DNA from: an uncultured beta proteobacterium
GTDB lineage: Bacteria > Pseudomonadota > Gammaproteobacteria > Burkholderiales > Burkholderiaceae_C
Length of the DNA stretch: 64,000 nt
Assembly (NCBI GenBank): GCA_903838565.1
Contig: CAILZB010000090.1
Span: 1-64,000, forward strand
Reading direction: 5' to 3'
A model generated the notes under the pieces. The model had not been told where the DNA came from. It worked only from the letters and a program-made list of their open reading frames with translations, and made no database searches. Position numbers and translations under genes: made by a program. Of this stretch, positions 9,649 to 18,236 are shown one piece after another. Each line of letters starts with the position of its first letter. The first letter of the stretch is position 1.

Positions 9649-11085
9649 ATGAGTTTTTCAAATATGCAGGCGACTGTCTACAACGACAAGGTTGTGCGGC
9701 AATTCGCCATCATGTCCGTGGTCTGGGGCGTGGTCGGGATGCTGGTCGGTGTCATCATCGCGGCCGAGTTGACGTGGCCGGAGCTGGGCTTTGGTATTCC
9801 ATGGATCAGCTACGGTCGCTTGCGCCCGCTGCATACCAATGCCGTGATCTTCGCGTTCGGTGGATGTGCTTTGTTTGCGACGAGTTACTACGTGGTTCAG
9901 AGGACCTGCCAGGTTCGGATATTTTCGGACAAGTTGGCAGCGTTCACTTTCTGGGGCTGGCAACTGGTGATTCTGGCTGCGGCGGTTTCGCTTCCGTTGG
10001 GTTTTACCCAGGGCAAGGAATACGCTGAACTGGAATGGCCCATCGACATCCTGATTACCCTGGTGTGGGTGTCGTATGCGGTGGTGTTTTTTGGCACCGT
10101 TGGAACCCGCAAGGTGCGCCACATCTATGTCGCAAACTGGTTCTTCGGTGCATTCATCATCGCCGTGGCGTTGCTGCATCTGGTCAACAGCGCGGCGATC
10201 CCCGTGAGCTTCACCAAGTCCTATTCCGCTTATGCGGGTGTGCAGGACGCGATGATCCAGTGGTGGTACGGTCATAACGCAGTGGGCTTCTTCCTCACAG
10301 CGGGATTTCTCGGGATGGTTTACTACTTCATTCCCAAGCAGGCTGAGCGGCCGGTGTACTCCTACCGCCTGTCCATCGTTCACTTCTGGGCGCTGATCTT
10401 CACCTACATGTGGGCCGGCCCGCACCACCTGCACTACACCGCGTTGCCCGACTGGACGCAGTCCCTCGGTATGGTGTTCTCGCTGATTCTTCTGGCTCCG
10501 AGCTGGGGCGGCATGATCAATGGCGTGATGACGCTGTCGGGTGCATGGCACAAACTGCGCGATGACCCGATCCTGCGTTTTCTGATTGTTTCACTGTCCT
10601 TCTACGGCATGAGCACGTTTGAGGGCCCGATGATGGCAATCAAGACGGTGAACGCGTTGAGCCACTACACCGACTGGACCATTGGCCACGTGCACTCCGG
10701 TGCCTTGGGCTGGGTCGGGCTGGTTTCCATGGGTAGCCTTTATTACCTCATTCCCAGGTTGTTCGGTCTGAAGCAGATGCACAGCGTCAAGGCGATCGAG
10801 CTGCATTTCTGGCTGGCCACGATCGGGATCGTGATTTACATCGCAGCGATGTGGATTTCGGGCGTGATGCAAGGTTTGATGTGGCGCGCCATCAACACCG
10901 ACGGCACCCTGACCTACACCTTCGTGGAATCAGTCAAGGCCACGTTCCCGTTCTACGTACTGCGTTTGCTCGGCGGCCTGCTGTATCTGAGCGGGATGGT
11001 GATCATGCTGTGGAACACGCTGAAGACCGCGACGGCGGGGCGTGCCGCGGAAATCACCATTCCTGCTGTTGCAGCTCACGCTTGA
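9649..11085 (+). CDS. ccoN: cbb3-type cytochrome c oxidase catalytic subunit I
   Basis: The 478-residue integral membrane subunit holds heme b and the heme b3-CuB oxygen-reducing centre. Family markers include [16 protein letters not shown] with a low-spin heme ligand near His62, the [12 protein letters not shown] copper-ligand helix, and GPHHLHYT. About twelve hydrophobic helices are apparent. The ATG at 9649 follows an AGAGG site; an upstream in-frame GTG at 9643 lies inside that site. ccoO begins 13 bases after the stop. The 146 bases in front show no FNR-type dyad. Confidence 0.97.
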   Translation: MSFSNMQATVYNDKVVRQFAIMSVVWGVVGMLVGVIIAAELTWPELGFGIPWISYGRLRPLHTNAVIFAFGGCALFATSYYVVQRTCQVRIFSDKLAAFTFWGWQLVILAAAVSLPLGFTQGKEYAELEWPIDILITLVWVSYAVVFFGTVGTRKVRHIYVANWFFGAFIIAVALLHLVNSAAIPVSFTKSYSAYAGVQDAMIQWWYGHNAVGFFLTAGFLGMVYYFIPKQAERPVYSYRLSIVHFWALIFTYMWAGPHHLHYTALPDWTQSLGMVFSLILLAPSWGGMINGVMTLSGAWHKLRDDPILRFLIVSLSFYGMSTFEGPMMAIKTVNALSHYTDWTIGHVHSGALGWVGLVSMGSLYYLIPRLFGLKQMHSVKAIELHFWLATIGIVIYIAAMWISGVMQGLMWRAINTDGTLTYTFVESVKATFPFYVLRLLGGLLYLSGMVIMLWNTLKTATAGRAAEITIPAVAAHA

Positions 11086-11098
11086 GAAGGAAAACATC

Positions 11099-11725
11099 AT
11101 GACGACAAAGAACACAAGCGCGGGTTTTTCGCACGAGAAGATTGAGACCAACAACTTCCTGATGATCGCATTGATCCTGGTGGTGTTGCTGTTTGGGGGG
11201 TTGGTCGAAATCGTCCCCCTGTTCTTCCAGAAATCCACGACCGAACCCATCAAGGGCTTGAAGCCCTATACCGCGCTGCAGTTGGCGGGGCGAGATGTGT
11301 ATATCCGCGAGGGTTGCTATAACTGCCACTCGCAGATGATTCGGCCTTTCCGCGCCGAAACGCTGCGCTACGGGCATTACTCGGTGGCAGGTGAGTTTGT
11401 CTACGACCACCCCTTCCAATGGGGCAGCAAGCGCACCGGGCCGGACCTGCACCGCGTGGGCGGAAAGTACAGCGACCAATGGCATCGTGACCATTTGACG
11501 AATCCGCGCGATGTCGTTCCCGAGTCCAATATGCCCTCGTACCCGTGGCTTGCCAAGGGCCAGGTTGACCCGGCCGACATGGCGCCCAAGATGAAGGCAT
11601 TGCGCACCGTGGGCGTGCCGTACACCGACGAGCAGATCGCTGCGGCGGGCGACGAAGTGAAAGGCAAGTCAGAGCTGGATGCCGTCATTGCTTATCTGCA
11701 AGTGTTGGGCATCACGCTGAAGTAG
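11099..11725 (+). CDS. ccoO: cbb3-type cytochrome c oxidase subunit II (monoheme)
   Basis: A 208-residue membrane-anchored monoheme cytochrome c. One transmembrane helix spans about residues 20-42, and the periplasmic domain carries the heme site CYNCHS at residues 73-78, with the conserved RPFRAET after it. A distal methionine is likely in ESNMPSYPW. It passes electrons from CcoP to CcoN. AGAAGGAAA precedes the ATG at 11099. Upstream in-frame codons overlap ccoN and are not needed. Confidence 0.97.
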   Translation: MTTKNTSAGFSHEKIETNNFLMIALILVVLLFGGLVEIVPLFFQKSTTEPIKGLKPYTALQLAGRDVYIREGCYNCHSQMIRPFRAETLRYGHYSVAGEFVYDHPFQWGSKRTGPDLHRVGGKYSDQWHRDHLTNPRDVVPESNMPSYPWLAKGQVDPADMAPKMKALRTVGVPYTDEQIAAAGDEVKGKSELDAVIAYLQVLGITLK

Positions 11726-11744
11726 TGTCAAAGGAATTTTGGCC

Positions 11745-11885
11745 ATGGACATCAATACCCTGCGCTCCGTCGTTACCGTGGTGAGCCTTATCGTTTTTGT
11801 CGGGATCATGGTGTGGACCTGGTCCCCTCGGCGTAACCCGGAAGATTTTGCAAAGGCGGCGAACTTGCCGTTCGAGCAGGATTGA
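11745..11885 (+). CDS. ccoQ: cbb3-type oxidase subunit CcoQ
   Basis: A 46-residue single-helix subunit. Hydrophobic residues about 9-25 are followed by a WSPRR boundary and an acidic tail ending PFEQD. Position between ccoO and ccoP, length and pattern all match CcoQ/FixQ, which stabilises the complex and the association of CcoP. The ATG follows AAAGGAA by nine bases. ccoP starts 24 bases after the stop. Confidence 0.9.
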   Translation: MDINTLRSVVTVVSLIVFVGIMVWTWSPRRNPEDFAKAANLPFEQD

Positions 11886-11909
11886 AGACCCGAAAAAAGG
11901 AATAGAAAA

Positions 11910-12818
11910 ATGAGTGACTTCACAAGTGGCTTTTGGCCGATGTATGTATCTGTCATCACCCTGCTCAGTATTTTGGCCTGTGCGCTGTTGCTGTGGATGA
12001 CCGGAAAGGTCAAGACCGTCGCGACCAGCACCACCACCACGGGCCACGTCTGGGATGGTGATCTGCGCGAAATGAACAACCCCCTGCCGCGCTGGTGGGT
12101 CTGGATGTTCGTCATCACGATTGTCTTCTCCCTGGTTTACCTGGTGCTCTACCCCGGACTGGGCAGCAATACCGGCCAGTTGGGGTGGACGTCGGTCGGG
12201 CAGCATCAGGCAGAAGTGGACAAGGGCAACGCGGAAGTCGCGCCTTTGTACGCCAAGTTCATGGGCATGAAGCCGGAAGAGGTGGCGCGTGATGCCAAGG
12301 CCATGGCCATCGGCGAGCGTTTGTTCATGAACAATTGCGCTCAGTGCCACGGCTCCGATGCGCGCGGCAACAAGGGCATACCGAATCTGACGGACGCCTT
12401 CTGGATACACGGCGGCACGCCGGACAAGATCAAGGAGACCATCACGATGGGTCGCATCGGCGTCATGCCGCCGCTGGCTGCTGCAGTTGGAACGCCCGAT
12501 GACGTGAAGAATGTCGCCAACTACGTTCTGAGCCTGTCCGGTTCGCCGCACGACGCTGCGCGCGCCACGATGGGTCAGGAGAAGTTTGCCATCTGCGCAG
12601 CCTGTCATGGACCCGACGGGAAGGGCCTGCAGGCGATTGGATCGGCCAATTTGACCAACCCCAAGACTTGGCTGCACGGTTCAGGTGAGGCGCATGTGAT
12701 GGCCATGGTGAACTTCGGCAAGACCAACCAGATGCCGGCGCAGGGCGATCGCTTGACGGAAGGTCAAATTCACGTTCTCACGGCCTACGTTTGGGGTTTC
12801 TCCAATCCCGCCAAGTAG
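11910..12818 (+). CDS. ccoP: cbb3-type oxidase subunit III (diheme cytochrome c)
   Basis: A 302-residue diheme subunit. Two N-terminal hydrophobic segments are at about residues 8-30 and 63-82; the second is followed by YPGLG. Heme c sites are CAQCH at 143-147 and CAACH at 229-233. The domain after each site has the usual Met-containing segments (VMPPL and NQMPAQ). It accepts electrons from soluble cytochrome c. The ATG follows an AAAAGGAA site. It completes the ccoNOQP structural set. Confidence 0.97.
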   Translation: MSDFTSGFWPMYVSVITLLSILACALLLWMTGKVKTVATSTTTTGHVWDGDLREMNNPLPRWWVWMFVITIVFSLVYLVLYPGLGSNTGQLGWTSVGQHQAEVDKGNAEVAPLYAKFMGMKPEEVARDAKAMAIGERLFMNNCAQCHGSDARGNKGIPNLTDAFWIHGGTPDKIKETITMGRIGVMPPLAAAVGTPDDVKNVANYVLSLSGSPHDAARATMGQEKFAICAACHGPDGKGLQAIGSANLTNPKTWLHGSGEAHVMAMVNFGKTNQMPAQGDRLTEGQIHVLTAYVWGFSNPAK

Positions 12819-12852
12819 GCGCTGCTAGCCGCGATGCCGTCGGAACGCCATT

Positions 12853-14328
12853 TTGGAAACCCCCAGCGGTACAACTCAATCCAACATCATTGAAGCTGTA
12901 CCGCAGGTTCCGATTTCGGCCGAGGAGTGTGGGCGCGCCCACGGTCTGGCATCGCCTTTGATCGACGCGCGGCAGAAGATCTATCCACGCAGCGTTTCAG
13001 GATTTTTTTCCAGGTGGCGTTGGGGCGTGGTGTTCCTCACCCAATGGGTTTTCTACGGGCTTCCATGGCTACAGTGGGGCCAACGCCAGGCGGTGCTGTT
13101 TGATGTCGAGGCGCGTCGCTTCTACATTTTCGGCCTGGTGCTCTATCCGCAGGACTTCATCTACCTGTCCGGTCTGCTGGTCATTGCGGCCTTGTCTCTT
13201 TTCTTGTTCACCGCAGTGGCGGGGCGCCTGTGGTGCGGCTTTGCCTGTCCACAAACGGTCTATACGGAAATATTCCTCTGGATCGAACGCCAGTTGGAGG
13301 GTGACAGGTCTGCTCGTTTGCGCCGCGATGCGGCCCCCATGACGGGCAACACGCTGGCGCGTAAAGCCGGGAAACATCTGGCCTGGTTGCTGCTGTCGTT
13401 TTGGACCGGATTCACCTTTGTCGGTTATTTCACTCCCATTCTGGAACTGGGCGCCGAGTTTGGCGCGGCGCAGTTGTCGTCGTGGGAGTTGTTCTGGGTC
13501 TTTTTCTATTCCTTCGCGACCTATGGCAACGCCGGATTCCTGCGTGAACAGGTGTGCAAACACATGTGCCCCTACGCGCGCTTTCAGAGCGCTATGTTTG
13601 ACCATGACACCTTGATCGTGACCTATGACGAACAGCGCGGTGAACCCCGCGGCGCACGCTCGCGTAAGGCCATCGCCGCGCAGCTCAGGCTGGGTTCCTG
13701 TGTCGACTGCAGTCTGTGCGTGCAGGTCTGTCCTACGGGGATCGATATTCGCAAGGGACTCCAATACGAATGCATCGGCTGCGGCGCTTGCGCTGATGTG
13801 TGCGATACGGTCATGGACAAGATGGGCTACGCTCGTGGCCTAGTGCGCTTTTCGACCCAGAACGCCGTTGTCAATCGATGGAGCCGGGCGCAAAGTGTGC
13901 GCCGGGTATTGCGACCGCGGGTGCTGATCTACACTGCGACACTCGTGGGCGTCGCTGCGGCGCTGGCGACCAGTCTCACGCTGCGCGTGCCTTTCAAGGT
14001 CGATGTGGTGCGTGACCGCTCGGCAGTGGTGCGGGAGGTCGACGGCGGATGGCTGGAAAACGTCTATCGCCTGCAACTCATGAACGCGACGGAAGCGAGC
14101 CAGCAGTTCAAGTTGGAGGTCCACGGCCTGACGGGAATTCGGCTCACATCCTCCGAACCTGTGAGCGTGGGCGCCACGCAGTCGCGTTGGGTAGCAGTGC
14201 GGGTCCAGGTTCCGGTCGATGCGAAAAAGTCAGGGTCGTATCCGATTCAATTTGAAATTGAATCGCTCAGCGGGGTAGGTCATGTGACCGAGAAATCGGT
14301 GTTTTTACTACCCCATTCAACAAGATAG
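12853..14328 (+). CDS. ccoG: Cytochrome c oxidase accessory protein CcoG (RdxA/FixG)
   Basis: A 491-residue membrane iron-sulfur protein, proposed as a copper reductase for cbb3 maturation. Several N-terminal transmembrane helices precede a WCGFACPQT segment (Cys128, Cys132) and a 2[4Fe-4S] ferredoxin domain with Cys283/286/289/293 and Cys307/310/313/317. A C-terminal immunoglobulin-like domain follows. The only reasonable start is TTG at 12853; there is no in-frame ATG before the conserved region. It lies 34 bases after ccoP. Confidence 0.94.
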   Translation: METPSGTTQSNIIEAVPQVPISAEECGRAHGLASPLIDARQKIYPRSVSGFFSRWRWGVVFLTQWVFYGLPWLQWGQRQAVLFDVEARRFYIFGLVLYPQDFIYLSGLLVIAALSLFLFTAVAGRLWCGFACPQTVYTEIFLWIERQLEGDRSARLRRDAAPMTGNTLARKAGKHLAWLLLSFWTGFTFVGYFTPILELGAEFGAAQLSSWELFWVFFYSFATYGNAGFLREQVCKHMCPYARFQSAMFDHDTLIVTYDEQRGEPRGARSRKAIAAQLRLGSCVDCSLCVQVCPTGIDIRKGLQYECIGCGACADVCDTVMDKMGYARGLVRFSTQNAVVNRWSRAQSVRRVLRPRVLIYTATLVGVAAALATSLTLRVPFKVDVVRDRSAVVREVDGGWLENVYRLQLMNATEASQQFKLEVHGLTGIRLTSSEPVSVGATQSRWVAVRVQVPVDAKKSGSYPIQFEIESLSGVGHVTEKSVFLLPHSTR

Positions 14329-14338
14329 AGGAATCAAT

Positions 14339-14605
14339 ATGTCAAAACAGTCTTCAGGGCCATGGTGGAAGTTCCCCTATGTCTGGATGGTCGTGGGCGG
14401 TCCGGCTGTCGTGGTGGTGGCGTCGTTCGCCACGCTTTATCTCGCGATCACGCGGCCCGATCCGGTGGTGGATGGCGACTATTACCGCAAGGGCTCGGAG
14501 ATCAACAAGACGCTTTCGGACAATGCTTCCAGCGTGGCGCCGGCCCAAACTGCACGCAACCACGCGGCGACGGGAGTCAATCCGGTGAAGTCGCCTTCGC
14601 CCTGA
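14339..14605 (+). CDS. ccoH: cbb3 oxidase assembly protein CcoH (FixH family)
   Basis: An 88-residue protein with one N-terminal transmembrane helix (about residues 14-36) ending in TRPDPVVDGDYYRKG, the FixH signature, and a short periplasmic part. The family's usual length is 150 or more, so this is a compact member, as in other betaproteobacteria. It is 10 bases after ccoG, with TAGAGGAA as ribosome site. It ends the oxidase run; the next gene is convergent. Confidence 0.82.
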   Translation: MSKQSSGPWWKFPYVWMVVGGPAVVVVASFATLYLAITRPDPVVDGDYYRKGSEINKTLSDNASSVAPAQTARNHAATGVNPVKSPSP

Positions 14606-14629
14606 GACTGCTGTGAATGGCTGGCCCGG

Positions 14630-15193
14630 CTAGTGCGCAGCCGGCGCGGACTCGGCGTCAGGCGTTGCGACCCGCCGAGCGCCATTGAAGCGGCGGTTCC
14701 AATAGCTCACGCTCATGTCTTCAATGCGCACGCGCGCGCCGGGCTTGGGTGCGTGGATAAATTTGCCATCGCCGACGTAGATGCCCACGTGGCTGAAGGC
14801 ATGTCGCATGGTGTTGAAGAAGACCAGATCGCCGGGCTCAAGCTCCGTGCGTTCGATGGTCTGGGTGGCTGCGGCCTGCTGTGCGGAGCGGCGCGGCAGG
14901 ACCAGTCCCGCGGTCTGCTCGTACATGGCGCGCACAAAGCCGCTGCAATCGAAACCGGTCTGTGCCGTGGTCCCGCCGCGGCGGTAAGGCACGCCAAGAA
15001 AACCCATCGCGTTCACGACCAGCTCTCCGGTCTTGTCGCTCACCGTGTGCGTCGCCTGCTCCAGAGTGCCGCCAATCTGCGTCAACAAGCCTTTATCGGC
15101 CAGCAACTGGCCCAGTTCGTCGGTGGAGCTGAGTGGTGGCGCTGCCTGCGCGCTGGCGCAAACGAATAAAAGGAGCCCTAGGCGACGAATCAT
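14630..15193 (-). CDS. NlpC/P60 family cell-wall peptidase
   Basis: A 187-residue exported C40 cysteine peptidase, likely an endopeptidase of peptidoglycan stem peptides. A clean signal peptide (MIRRLGLLLFVCASAQA) ends at residue 17. The catalytic Cys83 is in FDCSGFV, and His135 (FSHVGIYV) and His147 (FIHAPK) complete the site. The C-terminal residues after about 178 are Ala-rich. A start 51 codons upstream is possible in frame but would bury the signal peptide, so 15193 is chosen. It converges with ccoH and diverges from the isochorismatase-fold gene. Confidence 0.9.
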   Translation of the reverse strand: MIRRLGLLLFVCASAQAAPPLSSTDELGQLLADKGLLTQIGGTLEQATHTVSDKTGELVVNAMGFLGVPYRRGGTTAQTGFDCSGFVRAMYEQTAGLVLPRRSAQQAAATQTIERTELEPGDLVFFNTMRHAFSHVGIYVGDGKFIHAPKPGARVRIEDMSVSYWNRRFNGARRVATPDAESAPAAH

Positions 15194-15347
15194 GGTGGAC
15201 CGATTATGGTCTAAAGCGCGATCAGCCAAGCCGCAGCCTTGTTCACATCGCCGTTCAACCTGGATTGATCCTGCATCCGACCGCCATGAACAAGGGCGGC
15301 GTTTGGCCTTAAGCTTGCGCCATCCAAGATTCTTTGAAGAACTCACT

Positions 15348-15959
15348 ATGCTGATCGATGCCGACGATTCACTGCTGTTGCTGGTCGATTACCAGAGCCG
15401 CGTCCTGCCCACCGTGCACGAAGCCGGGGCCGCCCTCGAGAATGCCGTACGGCTTGCCAGGATGGCCAAGGCGCTTCGAGTCCCGGTCTGGGCGACCGAG
15501 CACAGCGCGGAAAGACTGGGTGCCACCGATCCGGGTCTGATGGCTTGGCTGGAACCTTCCCAGATCCTGCAAAAGCAGCATTTCAGTGCCTGCGCCGATG
15601 GATTGGTGCAAAGGCTGAGGCCTCCGCAGCGCGCCATCCCGGTACAGGGCAACGCGCGCAGCCTGCCCAAGCATCTGCAGAAGACCGCGGCGCCGGTGGA
15701 GCGCAACACGGTGATCATCGCGGGCTGCGAGGCCCATGTGTGCGTGCTGCAAACGGCGCTGGAGTTGCTGGAGGAGGAGTTCGATGTCTGGGTCGTCACG
15801 GATGCCTGTTCGTCGCGCACCGAGCGCAACCGCGACGCGGCCTTTGACCGCCTGGCGGGTGCCGGCGTGGAACTGGTGACCATGGAGATGGTGGGTTTTG
15901 AATGGCTGAGAAGCGCGGAGCACCCCGCCTTCAAGACGCTGCAGGAGCTGATTCGTTAA
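15348..15959 (+). CDS. Isochorismatase-like cysteine hydrolase
   Basis: A 203-residue protein of the isochorismatase/nicotinamidase fold. The probable triad is Asp14 (LLVDYQ), Lys76 (QKQHFS) and Cys132 (AHVCV), with the cis-peptide-type segment IIAGCEAHVCVL. An internal region at about residues 85-118 is longer and more variable than usual. The substrate is unknown; YcaC-like members have no assigned role. The start at 15348 opens directly with the family N-terminus. A hairpin at 15967-15989 follows the stop. Confidence 0.85.
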   Translation: MLIDADDSLLLLVDYQSRVLPTVHEAGAALENAVRLARMAKALRVPVWATEHSAERLGATDPGLMAWLEPSQILQKQHFSACADGLVQRLRPPQRAIPVQGNARSLPKHLQKTAAPVERNTVIIAGCEAHVCVLQTALELLEEEFDVWVVTDACSSRTERNRDAAFDRLAGAGVELVTMEMVGFEWLRSAEHPAFKTLQELIR

Positions 15960-15966
15960 GGCACAC

Positions 15967-15989
15967 GAAGGCGCGTCAACGGCGCCTTC
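15967..15989 (+). terminator. Hairpin after the isochorismatase-like gene
   Basis: GAAGGCGC at 15967-15974 pairs perfectly with GCGCCTTC at 15982-15989 around a seven-base loop. No T tract follows, so it may be a weak terminator or an mRNA-end stabiliser. It lies seven bases after the stop codon. Confidence 0.4.
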
Positions 15990-16113
15990 CGGCAGAAACC
16001 TTGGCGCTGCTGCACGCCTGCGTCAGCTTGCAGCAAGCGCGTCATGAATAATTATAAATTCAGTTCGATTGAGGTCGATCTGCCAATTTCGATGGTTATC
16101 CGAGGAGATCCAC

Positions 16114-18006
16114 ATGACCAACTACGCACAATTTCATCGCCGTTCACTGCAGGAGCGCGACGCATTCTGGGCCGAGCAGGCGCAACTGATCGAATGGCAA
16201 ACCCCGCCCGAGCAGATCTGCGACTACAGCCAGCCGCCGTTTGCACGCTGGTATGTGGGAGGCACCACCAACCTGTGCCACAACGCGGTGGATCGACATC
16301 TGAAAGACCGCGCCGATCAGGCCGCACTGATCTTTGTCTCCACCGAAACGAATCAGGAGAAGGTCTACACCTTTGCCGAGCTGCACGCCGAGGTGCAACG
16401 CATGGCGGCCATCCTGAAGGAACTGGGCGTGGCCAAGGGCGATCGGGTGCTGATCTACATGCCCATGATTGCAGAAGCGGCTTTTGCGATGCTGGCTTGC
16501 ACGCGCATCGGCGCCTTGCATTCGGTCGTGTTCGGCGGCTTCGCCTCGGGCAGTCTGGCCAGCCGCATCGACGATGCCCAGCCCAAGCTGATCATCAGCG
16601 CCGACGCAGGTTCGCGCGGCGGCAAGGTGGTGGCCTACAAGCCGCTGCTGGACGAGGCGATACGACTGTCTGCGCATCAGCCTGAGGCCGTGCTGATGGT
16701 GGACCGGGGTCTGGACGCGATGACGCTGACGGCCGGGCGCGACCATCTGTACGGACCGATGCGGCAGAAACACCTCGACACCGTCGTACCCTGCGAGTGG
16801 GTCGAAGCCACGCACCCGAGTTACACGCTCTACACCTCGGGCACTACGGGCAAGCCCAAAGGTGTGCAGCGCGACACCGGCGGCTACTGCGTGGCGCTGG
16901 CCGCGAGCATGAAGCACATCTTCGAAGGCAAGGCCGGCGAAACCTATTTCTCCACCAGCGACATTGGCTGGGTTGTCGGTCACAGCTACATCGTTTACGG
17001 CCCGCTGATCGCCGGCATGGCCACGATCCTGTACGAAGGCCTGCCGACCCGCCCCGACGCGGGCATCTGGTGGAGCCTGGTGGAAAAATACAAGGTGACG
17101 CGCATGTTCTCAGCGCCCACGGCCGTGCGCGTGCTGAAGAAGCAGGATCCGTCCTTCCTGAAGAAGTACGACCTGTCCAGCCTCAAGGCTTTGTACCTGG
17201 CGGGCGAGCCGCTGGACGAGCCGACGGCGCAGTGGATCAGCGAGTCCCTGGGCGTGCCCATCATCGACAACTACTGGCAGACCGAGACCGGCTGGCCGAT
17301 TCTGGCGCTGGCCAACGGCGTCGAAAAAGCCCACAGCAAGTTCGGCAGTCCCGGCCTGGCGATGTACGGCTACGACGTGAAACTGTTCGACGAGCATACG
17401 GGTGAAGAACTCACGGGCCCGAACCAGAAGGGCGTGGTGGCGATCGAGGGGCCGCTGCCTCCGGGCTGCATGCAGACCGTGTGGCGTGACGACGAGCGCT
17501 TCGTCAACACCTACTGGAACAGCATCCCCGGAAAGATGGTCTACAGCACCTTTGACTGGGGCATACGCGATGCCGACGGCTACTTCTTCATCCTGGGGCG
17601 CACCGATGACGTGATCAACGTCGCCGGGCACCGCCTGGGCACGCGCGAGATCGAAGAGAGCATCTCCAGTCATCCGAATGTGGCCGAGGTCGCTGTTGTG
17701 GGCGTGGCGGACCAGCTCAAGGGCCAGGTGGCGATGGCCTTTGTCGTGCCCAAGGACGGCAGCGTGATGGGCGACGAGGCGGGCAAGCTTAAGCTCGAGG
17801 GCGAGATCATGAAGGTCGTCGACGGCCAGCTCGGCGCCGTGGCGCGCCCGGCCCGCGTGCGCTTCGTCAACGTGCTGCCCAAGACGCGCAGCGGCAAGCT
17901 GCTGCGCCGCGCCATCCAGGCGGTGTGCGAAGGCCGCGACGCCGGCGATTTGACGACCATGGACGACCCGGCGGCGCTGCAGCAGATCAAGGATCTGCTG
18001 GCCTGA
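16114..18006 (+). CDS. prpE: Propionate-CoA ligase
   Basis: A 630-residue AMP-forming acyl-CoA synthetase. The core P-loop YTSGTTGKPKG is at 240-250 and runs into VQRDTGGY, the PrpE-type continuation. The C-terminal catalytic, acetylatable lysine is near 595 in SGKLLRR. Length and the ARWYVGGTTNLCHNAVDRH segment near residue 44 fit PrpE better than acetyl-CoA synthetase. It activates propionate for the methylcitrate cycle, but no other prp gene is nearby. GAGGAG precedes the ATG at 16114. The AT-rich stretch ATAATTATAAATT at 16048-16060 is a likely -10 region. Confidence 0.92.
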   Translation: MTNYAQFHRRSLQERDAFWAEQAQLIEWQTPPEQICDYSQPPFARWYVGGTTNLCHNAVDRHLKDRADQAALIFVSTETNQEKVYTFAELHAEVQRMAAILKELGVAKGDRVLIYMPMIAEAAFAMLACTRIGALHSVVFGGFASGSLASRIDDAQPKLIISADAGSRGGKVVAYKPLLDEAIRLSAHQPEAVLMVDRGLDAMTLTAGRDHLYGPMRQKHLDTVVPCEWVEATHPSYTLYTSGTTGKPKGVQRDTGGYCVALAASMKHIFEGKAGETYFSTSDIGWVVGHSYIVYGPLIAGMATILYEGLPTRPDAGIWWSLVEKYKVTRMFSAPTAVRVLKKQDPSFLKKYDLSSLKALYLAGEPLDEPTAQWISESLGVPIIDNYWQTETGWPILALANGVEKAHSKFGSPGLAMYGYDVKLFDEHTGEELTGPNQKGVVAIEGPLPPGCMQTVWRDDERFVNTYWNSIPGKMVYSTFDWGIRDADGYFFILGRTDDVINVAGHRLGTREIEESISSHPNVAEVAVVGVADQLKGQVAMAFVVPKDGSVMGDEAGKLKLEGEIMKVVDGQLGAVARPARVRFVNVLPKTRSGKLLRRAIQAVCEGRDAGDLTTMDDPAALQQIKDLLA

Positions 18007-18049
18007 CGTTCGGAAACCCTTGGAGGACTTGCTCCGTCCCCAAGCCAAA

Positions 18050-18084
18050 CCTGGACTTCTCGAGGGACCCCTGAGAAGTCCAGG
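18050..18084 (+). terminator. Long perfect hairpin after prpE
   Basis: CCTGGACTTCTC at 18050-18061 and GAGAAGTCCAGG at 18073-18084 are perfectly complementary over 12 bases around an 11-base loop. It begins 43 bases after the prpE stop. There is no T tract, so a rho-independent terminator is not certain. It may also end or protect transcripts before the odhA leader. Confidence 0.45.
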
Positions 18085-18094
18085 TATTCAGCGC

Positions 18095-18236
18095 CCAGTC
18101 AGTTTCACTGGCACAATGGCGCCCTTGTACTCAGGCCCTTCCTGCCACAGTCGCATCCGCTAACCGGTTAAGCCGTGACGCGGAAGGTTTTTCTAACCAG
18201 CTAATGTTTTCCCAAGGAAAACGAAGGTCAGCACCC
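18095..18236 (+). ncRNA. Structured 5' leader of odhA/sucA (candidate sucA RNA motif)
   Basis: The 142 bases before the 2-oxoglutarate dehydrogenase start hold several pairings. CCAGT/ACTGG is at 18095-18099 and 18107-18111. CCTTCC at 18137-18142 can pair with GGAAGG at 18182-18187. A TAACCGGTTA palindrome is at 18161-18170, and its GGTTA can alternatively pair with TAACC at 18194-18198. GTTTTCC/GGAAAAC at 18206-18212 and 18216-18222 abuts the ribosome site GAAGG. A cis-regulatory sucA RNA motif is known in exactly this position in Burkholderiales. I cannot align it to the model here, so membership is inferred. Confidence 0.5.
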
